This document shows, in pieces, positions 45,950-54,901 of a stretch of DNA of 64,000 nt (positions are counted from its first letter, which is position 1; each line of letters opens with the position of its first letter). Under the pieces are notes generated by a model that did not search any database, was not told the DNA's origin, and was given only the letters and a program-made list of their open reading frames with translations. The stretch lies in the NCBI RefSeq assembly GCF_038002345.1, contig NZ_JBBOCJ010000001.1, forward strand, positions 1,612,001 to 1,676,000. The letters are read 5' to 3'. This DNA is from Paenibacillus sp. FSL M7-0420. GTDB lineage: Bacteria > Bacillota > Bacilli > Paenibacillales > Paenibacillaceae. Both the position numbers and the translations under genes were made by a program.

Positions 45950-46247
45950 GTTTTCCGCTGATCAGGCGGTATGGACTTCTAAGCTCAAGGAAGTATATGG
46001 AGAAACAGTAGAACTGGAGGATGAGCAGGGCAAGTCTTCCGTTTACGATATTATTGCAGAATTTGCTGTGGGTGACCGTGCTTATGCCGTTCTGGCCGGA
46101 TCGGGAAGAGCTGCGGAGCAGGAAATTCTGCGCATCGTAGTTTCTCCGGACGGACTTCCGGAACTGGAGAGCATTATGGACGATGAAGAGTGGGAGGATA
46201 TTTCCGAGCTGTACGATGAGCTCACCTTCCCTGCGGATAGCGAGTAG
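45942..46247 (+). CDS. DUF1292-like protein, copy 2
   Basis: A 101-residue acidic protein that keeps the DUF1292 layout (VYDIIAEFAVGDRAYAVLAG, EQEILRIVVSPDGLPELESI, DDEEWEDISELYDELTF) but is diverged from copy 1. ATG 45942, with GGAGGAGC upstream, overlaps the previous stop, so translation is coupled. The usual Bacillus locus has a single copy (yrzB). Followed by a terminator. Confidence 0.85.
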   Translation: MTEFSADQAVWTSKLKEVYGETVELEDEQGKSSVYDIIAEFAVGDRAYAVLAGSGRAAEQEILRIVVSPDGLPELESIMDDEEWEDISELYDELTFPADSE

Positions 46248-46281
46248 GCGTCTGTGGCAACTTCATGTATGGCAGATACGG

Positions 46282-46311
46282 AAGAGGGCGGAATTTTTCC
46301 GCGCTCTTTTT
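46282..46311 (+). terminator. Intrinsic terminator after the DUF1292 pair
   Basis: AAGAGGGCGGAA pairs with TTCCGCGCTCTT, followed by TTTTT. Confidence 0.75.
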
Positions 46312-46373
46312 GCTTATGAGGAGCGGAAGGATCTTTCCGTTTGCCTGAAAAAAGCTTATGCTATAAAAATAGG

Positions 46374-46402
46374 TTGAATTTTGGACAATACAATTTTATA
46401 CT
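46374..46402 (+). promoter_or_regulatory. Promoter of mltG
   Basis: TTGAAT (46374-46379), 17-base spacer, TATACT (46397-46402), 28 bases before the TTG start. Confidence 0.7.
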
Positions 46403-46429
46403 TTATAGTCGGAAAGTGAGGCGTAACAT

Positions 46430-47476
46430 TTGAAAGCCGTGATCCGCACTGTGCTTATCTTAATTCTGGTCCTGGCAGCAGCTGCAGGAGGAGGAGCATG
46501 GTACATCTGGAATGGAATGCAGCCGGTCAAGCCCGCAGGGCCGGCCGTAACGGTTACGATAGAGAAGGGTATGGGAAGCTCGCAAATCGCCGACCTGCTT
46601 GAGCAAGAGGGCATTATTAAGCATAGCCTGTTCTTTAAAGGCTATCTGAAATGGGTCCAGGAAGGCTCCAGCTTCAAGGCCGGCACGTATCAGGTAAGCC
46701 CCGGCGACTCCTACGATACGCTGATCAGCCGGTTGAATGCCGGAGATGTTGTGAAGGAAGCTACCGTTACTTTTACAATTCCTGAAGGGTATACTGCGGT
46801 CCAAGTGGCAGAGAAGCTGGCCGCTGCATGGAATCAGAAGCCGGAGGTCTTCCTTGCGCTGATTGATTCCGGTAAGGGCATGGAAGCCGTAAGCAAGCTG
46901 GAGATTCCGGACAATCCGCTGCTGCGCCACCGGCTGGAGGGGTACCTTTTCCCGGAGACCTATGAACTGGCTAAAGACAGCACCCCGCAGGAAGTCATCG
47001 GGGCGATGCTGGAGCAGCTGGTGAAGAAGCTGGATACGATTCCTGAGTGGAAGGCCAAGCTGGCGAACCGCGGGCTCTCCCTGCATGAGCTGCTGACCGT
47101 AGCTTCACTGGTGGAGCGTGAGGTGGTAGTAGACAAGGAACGCCCGCTGGTGGCCGGTATTATCTATAACAGATTGGATAAAGGGCAGAAGCTGGAGATC
47201 GACGCTACCGTCCAGTACTTACTGGACAAGCAGAAAGAGCGGTTGTATGAGAAGGATCTGAAGGTAGATAGTCCTTATAATACGTATAAGCAGGCAGGCT
47301 TGCCGCCTGGACCGATCAGCAGCCCCGGGCTGGCGTCGATTGAAGCAGCTATGACGCCGGAGGTCTCGGATTATTTCTTCTATGTCACTAAGAAGGACGG
47401 CTCACAGGGGCATTTATTTGCCAGAACCTACAAGGAACATTTAGCCAATATTCAAAAAAGCAAACAAAATCCGTAA
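46430..47476 (+). CDS. mltG: Endolytic murein transglycosylase MltG
   Basis: A 348-residue protein with one N-terminal membrane helix (about 5-27), a LysM-like subdomain (about 38-110), and the YceG domain with the catalytic Glu229 in ASLVEREV and the FPETYEL and LPPGPISSPG motifs. It cuts nascent glycan strands outside the membrane and sets their length. The start is TTG 46430, 8 bases after AAGTGAGG. It has its own promoter and is followed 47 bases later by a U32 gene. In B. subtilis yrrM (trmR) is between the two; here it is missing. Confidence 0.95.
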   Translation: MKAVIRTVLILILVLAAAAGGGAWYIWNGMQPVKPAGPAVTVTIEKGMGSSQIADLLEQEGIIKHSLFFKGYLKWVQEGSSFKAGTYQVSPGDSYDTLISRLNAGDVVKEATVTFTIPEGYTAVQVAEKLAAAWNQKPEVFLALIDSGKGMEAVSKLEIPDNPLLRHRLEGYLFPETYELAKDSTPQEVIGAMLEQLVKKLDTIPEWKAKLANRGLSLHELLTVASLVEREVVVDKERPLVAGIIYNRLDKGQKLEIDATVQYLLDKQKERLYEKDLKVDSPYNTYKQAGLPPGPISSPGLASIEAAMTPEVSDYFFYVTKKDGSQGHLFARTYKEHLANIQKSKQNP

Positions 47477-47523
47477 GAACCCGCTACAATAGTAAGGATG
47501 AGCAATGCACAGGAGGTAACACG

Positions 47524-48456
47524 ATGAATAACACACCGGAGCTGCTGGCGACAGCGGCTTCTCTGGAAGAAGCTGCAGCGCTGCTGGATGCAGGAGCGAG
47601 TGCGCTGCTGGTTGGCGATGACCGCTTTGGGATGCGTCTTGCCGGACATTTTACACTTGAAGATACCGCCGCAGTAGTTAAGCTGGCACATGCCCGGGGC
47701 GGTAAGGTATATGTAAGCATCAATGGATTGATTCCCAATACGATGCTGGAGGAGCTTCCGGCTTATGTGAAGGCGATCGGCGGGCTCGGTGTGGATGGGA
47801 TAGAGTTCGGTGATCCCGCCGTACTGGCGGCCGTCAAAGCCGAAGCGCCGGGAATGAAGCTGCACTGGAATGCGGAAATGACCTCGACCAACTATGCTAC
47901 AGCCAATTACTGGGGCCGCAAGGGAGCCACGCGGGTCGTTCTGGCCCGTGAGCTCAATATGGATGAGATGACCGAAATGGTTCCTAACCTTGAGGTGGAA
48001 GCCCAGGTCCAGGTGCACGGCATGACGAATATCTATCATTCCAAGCGCAAGCTGGTTGCAAGCTATATGTCCCACCAGGGCCGTCCAAGCGATGGCGGAA
48101 GCCTGGGTAAGGAGCGCGGGCTGTTCCTGATTGAAGCGGAGCGTCCGAATGAGAAGTTCCCGATCTATGAAGACGAGAACGGCACGCATATTATGAGCTC
48201 GGATGATATTTGCATTCTGGAGGATCTTCATTTCTTGTTAAAAGCTGGCGTACACAGCCTGAAGATCGAGGGTCTGCTGAAGCCGGTGGCTTATAACGTG
48301 GCTGTCGTTAAGGCTTACCGTCATGCTATGGACATCTACGCCGCTGATCCCGCTGAATATGCATTCGAGGAGTCTTGGCTGGAGGAGGTCCGGTCTTTGC
48401 AGGACCCTGAGCGTGAACTGTCATTCGGCTTCTTCTACAAAGAGCAGGTATATTAA
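47524..48456 (+). CDS. trhP1: U32-family tRNA hydroxylation protein TrhP1-like (YrrN)
   Basis: A 310-residue U32 (collagenase-like) protein. GASALLVGDDRFGMR near the N-terminus and VHSLKIEGLLKP (the family signature ending in E-G-R/L) near residue 243 are visible. By homology to YrrN it works with the next U32 protein in prephenate-dependent hydroxylation of uridine 34 of tRNAs. No Cys cluster is seen in this shorter partner. ATG 47524 is 7 bases after AGGAGGT. Confidence 0.88.
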   Translation: MNNTPELLATAASLEEAAALLDAGASALLVGDDRFGMRLAGHFTLEDTAAVVKLAHARGGKVYVSINGLIPNTMLEELPAYVKAIGGLGVDGIEFGDPAVLAAVKAEAPGMKLHWNAEMTSTNYATANYWGRKGATRVVLARELNMDEMTEMVPNLEVEAQVQVHGMTNIYHSKRKLVASYMSHQGRPSDGGSLGKERGLFLIEAERPNEKFPIYEDENGTHIMSSDDICILEDLHFLLKAGVHSLKIEGLLKPVAYNVAVVKAYRHAMDIYAADPAEYAFEESWLEEVRSLQDPERELSFGFFYKEQVY

Positions 48457-48510
48457 TATAAAAGGTATTGTCTCAGCTCTTGTAAGGTTTATCCCATCAT
48501 CATTGGGTTC

Positions 48511-48650
48511 AGCGGCGGAGGGGAATTTGGAACTGTAGGAGCGGGTAGCGTCCGCCTTTAGGTTTGGATTTCGACTGCGACTGCAGATTAAAATGAAGAA
48601 ATCCAAACCTAACAGCGGCCGAAAGTCCAAATTCACCGCAGCAGCGTGTA
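48511..48650. repeat. Dispersed repeat element (copy 2, interior of the MITE-like element)
   Basis: GCGGAGGGGAATTTGGAACT, AGGAGCGGGTAGCGTCCGCC and AACAGCGGCCGAAAGTCCAA correspond to the element at 15325-15581. Between them TTAGGTTTGGATTTC (48558-48572) and GAAATCCAAACCTAA (48598-48612) form a perfect 15-bp stem whose sequence differs from the stem of copy 1. Located between the two U32 genes; the terminal inverted repeats are not present. Confidence 0.7.
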
Positions 48651-48708
48651 CCACCCGATGTATGCTTTGAAATCTTGCAGAAGATGAGACACAGAAAGGA
48701 GAACAGGA

Positions 48709-50031
48709 ATGGGAACCATGACCAAGCCCCAGTTCAAGGGCAAGCGTTACCGTCTGGACAGACCGGAGCTCCTGGCTCCGGCAGGAAACTTAGAGAAATT
48801 GAAATTCGCCGTGCATTATGGCGCGGATGCAGTCTATATCGGAGGGCAGAAATACGGCCTGCGCTCGGGAGCGGATAACTTTACCTTCGAGGAAATGCGC
48901 GAGGGTGTTGAATTTGCCAAGAAATATGGTGCCAAAGTATTCGTAGCCACCAATATCTATGCTCACAATGAAGATGTCGCGGGGATTGAAGAATACCTGC
49001 GTAATTTATATGAGGCCGGAATTGCAGCGATTATCGTAGCCGATCCGGTGATTGTCGATACAGCCCTGCGCCTGGTGCCGGGTCTTGAGGTGCACCTAAG
49101 CACCCAGCAGTCCACGCTCAACTGGCAGGCAGTGTCCTATTGGAAGGAGGAAGGTCTGCCGCGCGTAGTATTGGGCCGGGAGACTAGCCTGGAGGAAATC
49201 GCCGAGATCAAGCAGCATGTGGACATTGAGATCGAGAGCTTCATCCATGGCGCTATGTGCTCCTCGTACTCCGGACGCTGTGTGTTATCCAACCACTTCA
49301 CCGACCGTGACTCCAACCGCGGGGGCTGCTGCCAATCCTGCCGCTGGAAGTATGATCTGTTCGAAGACGCCCGTCCCGAAGGGAACTGGGTATCCGAAGA
49401 GGAGCAAGCTGAGGCGCCTCAGGCCTTGCAGCCCGGAATTACCCAGCTGCCGCTGCATCAGCCCGAGGACAACCCGTTCACGATGGGATCGAAAGACCTG
49501 TGCATGCTGGAGAGTATTCCCGACCTGATTGAAGCCGGGATCGACAGCTTCAAGATTGAGGGCCGGATGAAATCGATTCACTATGTGGCGACCGTAGTGA
49601 ATGCCTACCGCAAAGCCATAGATGCTTACATGGCCGACCCGGAAGGGTATGTGCTGAAGCCCGAATGGCTGGAGGAGCTGCAGAAGGCGGCTAACCGTCC
49701 GCTGAATACAGGCTTCTTCTACGACACACCGGACCATGAGGACCACATCTATGAACCGGAAGAGAAGGCGGCTCCGTATGATTTCGCGGGACTGGTGCTG
49801 GAGTATGACGCAGAGAGCGGGATGGCGCTCGTTCAGCAGCGCAATAACTTCAAGCCGGGACAGGAAGTGGAGTTCTTCGGCCCGGATGACACCTTCTTCA
49901 AGCAGACCGTAGGAGAGCTATGGGATGAGGCCGGCAATCCGCTGGATGTGGCCCGTCACCCGCTTCAGCGTGTGCGGATGAAGGTAGATCAGCCTGTTGC
50001 TTATTTTGATATGATGCGCAAGCGAAAATAA
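48709..50031 (+). CDS. trhP2: U32-family tRNA hydroxylation protein TrhP2-like (YrrO)
   Basis: A 440-residue U32 protein. RPELLAPAGNLEKLKFAVHY at the N-terminus, ESFIHGAMCSSYSGRC and GGCCQSCRW (Cys residues that in the family hold an iron-sulfur cluster), and SFKIEGRMKSIHYVA are diagnostic. With its shorter partner it makes 5-hydroxyuridine at tRNA position 34 from prephenate. ATG 48709 follows AAGGAG by 8 bases. The 252-base gap from trhP1 holds a dispersed repeat, so it may be separately transcribed. Confidence 0.92.
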   Translation: MGTMTKPQFKGKRYRLDRPELLAPAGNLEKLKFAVHYGADAVYIGGQKYGLRSGADNFTFEEMREGVEFAKKYGAKVFVATNIYAHNEDVAGIEEYLRNLYEAGIAAIIVADPVIVDTALRLVPGLEVHLSTQQSTLNWQAVSYWKEEGLPRVVLGRETSLEEIAEIKQHVDIEIESFIHGAMCSSYSGRCVLSNHFTDRDSNRGGCCQSCRWKYDLFEDARPEGNWVSEEEQAEAPQALQPGITQLPLHQPEDNPFTMGSKDLCMLESIPDLIEAGIDSFKIEGRMKSIHYVATVVNAYRKAIDAYMADPEGYVLKPEWLEELQKAANRPLNTGFFYDTPDHEDHIYEPEEKAAPYDFAGLVLEYDAESGMALVQQRNNFKPGQEVEFFGPDDTFFKQTVGELWDEAGNPLDVARHPLQRVRMKVDQPVAYFDMMRKRK

Positions 50032-50045
50032 TGGCTTTACAAACT

Positions 50046-50084
50046 AAGGGATGCCCGTTTACACAAGGGCATTCCTTTTTTTTG
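50046..50084 (+). terminator. Intrinsic terminator after trhP2
   Basis: AAGGGATGCCCG pairs with the GGGCATTCCTT strand, followed by a run of T. Confidence 0.85.
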
Positions 50085-50141
50085 CATGCTAAAAAAGGAG
50101 GTGTTTTGGGGCCCCCTTAAAGTATCTGAGTAAGCATCGAT

Positions 50142-50174
50142 GCTAAAGCTCCACTTTGTGGGGTTATTATATGC
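50142..50174. repeat. Small dispersed hairpin repeat, copy 1
   Basis: GCTAAAGCTCCACTTTGTGG followed by GGTTATTATATGC forms an AGCTCC/GGGGTT stem with an ACTTTGT loop. The reverse complement occurs at 57325-57358 with two differences in the shared 28 bases. Here it is in the 5' region of the chemoreceptor gene; the rest of the 50085-50311 gap shows nothing definite. Confidence 0.7.
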
Positions 50175-50314
50175 CAAATTGCTTATGCAATTCGACAAAA
50201 ATATATGAGTATTGAAGCAATTTGCAAATAATGCTAAGAAAAATGAGACTTTGTGCCGATATATAGGGCAGGTAACGCTTACATACGTCTTCCAATCTAA
50301 GGGATGGGCAGGTG

Positions 50315-52576
50315 ATGGTTATGGGAGCTCCCAATCCGGACAACAAGACAGATAAACCGAAGGAGAGTAGGATAAAAGTGGCGAAAAACAGTAAAAAGCC
50401 AAAGAGCACACAAAAGGCTAAGGCCCAGAAGACAGAAGCTTCGCAGATAACAAGCAACACGGCAGAGAAGAGAAATTACAAGACAGTATTGAACGGCTCG
50501 CTACGCCAGGTGAAAAGGGTGAACCCGACCAAATCCGTAGGGGTGAAGCTGTTCCTGATCTTCTTATCTTCTATCGTGGTGGTGGTCCTGTTCTTAGGAC
50601 TTCTGTCTTACAACAAAGCGAAGAATACCATTAAAGATAATGTGTCTGAAGCGAACAGGCAGACGATTATTCAGACCTCAGAGAAGCTGGACATTACCTT
50701 GAAGCAGTATGAGAGTCTCGCACTTCAGTTATATTTTGATACACAGATGCAGGCGAATCTGACAGAGCTGTCTTCGGCGAAGAGCAGCTACGATAAGTTC
50801 GTGGCTACGGATGCGATCAGCAAGAAGCTGTCCAGCCAGACTACAACAGATGCCAATATCGTCGCAATATCACTCATTCCGGAGGACCCTGAGATGGGGA
50901 TCGTCTCCAGCGGAAGCACCGGTCTCGCGGGCGAGGATGTGAGAGCGCAGGAATGGTACAAGACCGTGGTCAAGAATTCAAGCTCTTATGAGCCTTATTA
51001 TACGGCAGAAGCCAAATCCGCCCAGAACTACTGGTTCCCTACTGCCATTGAAGGCAGCGGCGGCAAGAATCTGGCGATGGTCAGAACGCTTAAGAATCTG
51101 GGCTCCAATGCCTCATATGTAGTCATGCTGGAGCTGAAGAGCACCCTGCTGGAAGAAGCCTTCAAGAGCGTAGAGCTTGGCGATGGCTCGCGGATTCAAC
51201 TCGTTGCCCCGGATGGAACGGTAGTAGCTTCCTCGCAGCCTGAAGAGGACGGCAAAGCCACCGCACTGAATTTCATCAAGGACAGCAAGGTGAACAATGA
51301 AAGCACGGAAGCGAAGGATGAGAACGGCAAGGATATCCTTGCTGTATACAACCCGATGCAGAAGGCAGACTGGAAGCTTGCCGGTGTAGTTCCTACGGGA
51401 GAACTGGTTCAAGCTGCCACGCCGATTCTGTTTACCACCTTCCTTGCTGCCGGAGCGGCAGCCCTGCTTGCCATGATTGTCGGCTTCTGGATGGTCCAGA
51501 TGATCGCCAAGCCGCTGGCACGCCTCAAGGACCTGATGCTGGAGGGAGCCGAAGGCAACCTGAGTGTCCGCACGCAGTATGTCTCGAAGGATGAGATCGG
51601 CCAGCTGTCAGCCTCCTTCAATATGATGATGGGTAAGATTACGGAGCTGGTAGCCCAGACTACAGATACAGCCCGCGAAGTCCTTGAGACTGCGGGTGAG
51701 CTGGGGGATGCCTCGCGCAAGACGGCGATCTCCGCCAAGGAGATTGCTGCGGCCACGGAAGAGATTGCCGGCGGTGCCGGAAGTCTGGCCCAGGAAGCCG
51801 AGCGCGGCAATGAGCTGACTGACCTGATTGCTACGCAGATGCAGAGTGTTATTGCAGCCAACTCTGAGATGGATCAGGCAGCCCGTGGAGTTGGGGAAGC
51901 CAGCGGACAGGGTGCTGTACAGCTGGAAGAGCTGCTGGATCAGACCGGACGCACAGGTGAAATGACCTCTGCTCTGGTGGATAGAGTCAATAACCTTAAG
52001 GAAACGGTATATTCCGTAATCAAGGTGCTGGATGTGATGAAGAATATTACCCAGCAGACGAACATTCTGTCTCTGAATGCAACGATTGAAGCAGCGAGAG
52101 CAGGCGAAGCCGGCCGTGGCTTCATGGTAGTCGCAGGGGAGGTCCGGCAGCTTGCCGACCAATCCAAGCAATCCATTGCTCTGGTCGCCGGAATTACAGA
52201 TAAGATCGTAGCGGAGATGGATGAGACGGTTGCTGTCCTGTCTGAAGTGGCTCCGCTGTTCAAGCAGCAGATGGTGTCCGTGAAGAGTACCAGTGAGATC
52301 TTCGTATCCGTGAAGGGTCAGATGGAAGACTTCATTATGAGTCTGGAGTCTGTAACAGGGGCCATCGACAGTCTGAACCATTCGCAGGGTGTGCTGTCCG
52401 ATGCTATGGGGAATGTGAGTGCGGTAGCGCAGCAATCCTCGGCAACCTCGGAAGAGGTGGCATCCCTCAGCAGTGAGCAGCAGAATGTCAGTGACCATCT
52501 GGTAGCCTTGTCGAACAAGCTGCAAGGGGCTTCCACCCAGCTGGAGAGCAAGCTGTCACTGTTTACGATCAAATAA
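50315..52576 (+). CDS. Methyl-accepting chemotaxis protein with basic N-terminal tail
   Basis: A 753-residue transmembrane chemoreceptor: a Lys-rich cytoplasmic tail of about 70 residues, helix 1 (about 75-97), an extracellular dCache-like sensing domain (about 98-360), helix 2 (about 370-395), HAMP (about 396-450) and a long cytoplasmic signalling rod with the tip [20 protein letters not shown]. It senses an unknown outside ligand and controls CheA. Start choice is uncertain between GTG 50312, ATG 50315 and ATG 50321; AAGGGATGGG precedes all. The N-tail is unusual for the family. Followed by a strong terminator. Confidence 0.9.
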   Translation: MVMGAPNPDNKTDKPKESRIKVAKNSKKPKSTQKAKAQKTEASQITSNTAEKRNYKTVLNGSLRQVKRVNPTKSVGVKLFLIFLSSIVVVVLFLGLLSYNKAKNTIKDNVSEANRQTIIQTSEKLDITLKQYESLALQLYFDTQMQANLTELSSAKSSYDKFVATDAISKKLSSQTTTDANIVAISLIPEDPEMGIVSSGSTGLAGEDVRAQEWYKTVVKNSSSYEPYYTAEAKSAQNYWFPTAIEGSGGKNLAMVRTLKNLGSNASYVVMLELKSTLLEEAFKSVELGDGSRIQLVAPDGTVVASSQPEEDGKATALNFIKDSKVNNESTEAKDENGKDILAVYNPMQKADWKLAGVVPTGELVQAATPILFTTFLAAGAAALLAMIVGFWMVQMIAKPLARLKDLMLEGAEGNLSVRTQYVSKDEIGQLSASFNMMMGKITELVAQTTDTAREVLETAGELGDASRKTAISAKEIAAATEEIAGGAGSLAQEAERGNELTDLIATQMQSVIAANSEMDQAARGVGEASGQGAVQLEELLDQTGRTGEMTSALVDRVNNLKETVYSVIKVLDVMKNITQQTNILSLNATIEAARAGEAGRGFMVVAGEVRQLADQSKQSIALVAGITDKIVAEMDETVAVLSEVAPLFKQQMVSVKSTSEIFVSVKGQMEDFIMSLESVTGAIDSLNHSQGVLSDAMGNVSAVAQQSSATSEEVASLSSEQQNVSDHLVALSNKLQGASTQLESKLSLFTIK

Positions 52577-52598
52577 TGTCAGAACTGTTCTGATTCAA

Positions 52599-52641
52599 GG
52601 GCGTCACGCAAGCCGCATTCGGCTGCGTGACGCCCTTTTTT
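52599..52641 (+). terminator. Strong intrinsic terminator of the chemoreceptor gene
   Basis: GGGCGTCACGCA pairs perfectly with TGCGTGACGCCC, followed by TTTTTT. Confidence 0.9.
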
Positions 52642-52710
52642 AGTTGATGTTTAGGAATGCTGCGCCGATAGATGGGCCTCATGCTTCACAGCTGTAACAT
52701 TTATAAAGGA

Positions 52711-52732
52711 ATCCTGCAAAAAGTGCAACAAT
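52711..52732. repeat. Solitary copy of the block A repeat core
   Basis: ATCCTGCAAAAAGTGCAACA plus AT differs at one base from the unit at 1704-1725. It is a single copy and, unlike the arrays, lies between two co-directional genes. The remaining gap to 52903 contains no gene. Confidence 0.7.
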
Positions 52733-52903
52733 ACTACTCCATACAAGCGACCGGTGAGAGAAGGCACACCTTGGTCGGGGATCGAAGATAAAACGTATGC
52801 TGTCTTCATTGCTGGAAATGTTTTTCTAAATTCAAGGGGGCCACCAAACTTTCCTGCCCGTTGGCTTATAGACACTTATTTTCTTCTGACAGTACCTCCT
52901 TCC

Positions 52904-52932
52904 TTGTACATCCTTAAGCGAATGCGTATAAT
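52904..52932 (+). promoter_or_regulatory. Promoter of the sensor kinase operon
   Basis: TTGTAC (52904-52909), 17-base spacer, TATAAT (52927-52932), 70 bases before the kinase start. Confidence 0.7.
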
Positions 52933-53002
52933 GGTTTTGTTAGGGTTTTGTTATTGTTGTTTGCTGGATTAGTTATGTAATTTGAACCAGGGAGAAGGCC
53001 GA

Positions 53003-54901
53003 ATGAGAGCAGCACGCAATCACAACTGGTGGTCTTATATCGAGGACATGTCCATGGAGCGCAAGCTGTTCCTGGTATTTCTGGTCATTATTACGCTCCC
53101 GCTGTCCTTCATCAGTGTGATCAGCTTCAAGAGCTATTCCGAATCCATCCAGGCGAACACGATCGCCTATTCCGAGAAGCTGATTGATCAAATGATGGAT
53201 TCCATCGATGATTACATAGAAGATATGAAACGGATTTCTTCCATGCCCGCCTACGTCAATGAGATTAAGCAGAACCTGATCCGCTCGAACCGCTATTATG
53301 AGCAAAAGCAGATGATGGAAGGCAAGCAGGACACGGCTCAGGTGGCTCCCGGCGATTTGGATCTCCTGCTGTCCATTCAGCGCGGCATCGAAGAGAATAT
53401 ATCATTTATTAACAATATTAAGCGGGGAACCAATTCGGTCTATATTTTTGATGCCTACGGGAATGGTTATTATTCTGCCAAGGATGGGGGAGTCCGGCTG
53501 GATCTGCAGCAGAGCTACAGGTTCTGGAGCGAGCAGGTAAAGGGCTCCGGCGGAGAAGCGACCCTGCTGGGAACACAGGCATATACAAGCAATTTGCAGA
53601 GTACCCGATATGCCTTTACGGTGGTACGTCCCATTCTGGACGGGCTATGGAAGCCAGCCGGCCTGATCGCGGTGGAGGCTAACTTCAGTAATCTGGAGAA
53701 TCAGGTGGCGGAGCTGGACAAGGTGACCCGGGGGAAATCTATCCTTGTGGATCAAGCGGGCAAAGTCATATATGACAGTGAGCAGAAGCTGCTGACTGCG
53801 GATATTTCCCGGTCCTCCTTATTCCGAGCTGCGCAAGGGAGCTCCGGGAGCTTTTATGACACCGTATCCGGCAAAGACCGGCTTAATATTTATTCAAGCT
53901 CAACCAAGACGAACTGGAAGGTGATTATTTCCATACCGGTGGACGAATTGACCCGTGGAGTGAAGCTGACCCGCAATGCAACTATAGGCGCTACTCTAAT
54001 CATCATTGTACTGGCCCTGATCATCTCGCTCATTCTGTCGTTTGCCTTGACCAAGCCGCTAACCCAAATGATCCAGCTGATGAAAAAGGTGCAGAACGGC
54101 GACCTTGATGTGACCTTCCGCATTAAACGCCGTGACGAGATTGGTCTCCTGGGGCATCAATTCAACCGTATGCTGGCCCGAATTCGTCAATTGATCCAGG
54201 ATATTTACCGGATTGAGGAACAGAAGAAGGAGGCAGAGCTGCAGGCGCTTCAGAGCCAGATCAATCCGCATTTTATCTATAACACGCTTGAAACCATCCG
54301 GATGACCGCAGAGATTAATGATGATGTGGAAGCCGCTGACATGATCTCTATCCTGGGGAAGCTGCTGCGCTACAGCACCAGTGACTTGAGCGGCTGGGCG
54401 ACGATGAAGCAAGAGCTGCTGTATGTGCGTAACTACGTGGAGCTGCTGGGCAGCCGGTACCCTGGCAGATTTGAGCTGACGATTGATGTTCCCGAGACGC
54501 TTGACAGCTATTCCATGATTAAGCTGGTGTTTCAGCCGATTATTGAGAATGCTGCTTATCACGGGCTGGATGATACCAAGTCCCGGATGCAGCTGAGCAT
54601 CAAGTGTGAGTATACAGAGCAGAAGCTTCTGTTCCATATCCGTGATAACGGCTGCGGAATGGATCAGGTTACACTAGATAAGCTAAGGGAGCGGCTCCGG
54701 CACGAGCTCCCCCCGAAGAAGGGCATTAATGGAGGGATTGGCATGGCCAATGTACACCAGCGCCTTCAGCTTCATTACGGTCCGGCTTATGGGATCGAGG
54801 TGTTCAGCAAGCCGGGCGAGGGTACGGATGTAATCTTGTCATTGCCGCTGCCGGGGCTTGCCGCCGGGAATGGAAGGGAAGATCCTTTTAAGGAGGAATG
54901 A
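53003..54901 (+). CDS. YesM-like sensor histidine kinase
   Basis: A 632-residue kinase: helix 1 (about 21-43), an extracellular Cache-like domain (about 45-310), helix 2 (about 315-340), HAMP, His_kinase (phospho-acceptor His423 in QINPHFIYNTLE) and HATPase with the N box NAAYHGL and GIGMANVHQRL. ATG 53003 is close behind GGAGAAGG; TTG 52982 has no site. By family it phosphorylates an AraC-type response regulator. Directly downstream is a binding-protein gene overlapping by 4 bases, and the likely partner regulator is at 60124. Confidence 0.92.
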   Translation: MRAARNHNWWSYIEDMSMERKLFLVFLVIITLPLSFISVISFKSYSESIQANTIAYSEKLIDQMMDSIDDYIEDMKRISSMPAYVNEIKQNLIRSNRYYEQKQMMEGKQDTAQVAPGDLDLLLSIQRGIEENISFINNIKRGTNSVYIFDAYGNGYYSAKDGGVRLDLQQSYRFWSEQVKGSGGEATLLGTQAYTSNLQSTRYAFTVVRPILDGLWKPAGLIAVEANFSNLENQVAELDKVTRGKSILVDQAGKVIYDSEQKLLTADISRSSLFRAAQGSSGSFYDTVSGKDRLNIYSSSTKTNWKVIISIPVDELTRGVKLTRNATIGATLIIIVLALIISLILSFALTKPLTQMIQLMKKVQNGDLDVTFRIKRRDEIGLLGHQFNRMLARIRQLIQDIYRIEEQKKEAELQALQSQINPHFIYNTLETIRMTAEINDDVEAADMISILGKLLRYSTSDLSGWATMKQELLYVRNYVELLGSRYPGRFELTIDVPETLDSYSMIKLVFQPIIENAAYHGLDDTKSRMQLSIKCEYTEQKLLFHIRDNGCGMDQVTLDKLRERLRHELPPKKGINGGIGMANVHQRLQLHYGPAYGIEVFSKPGEGTDVILSLPLPGLAAGNGREDPFKEE

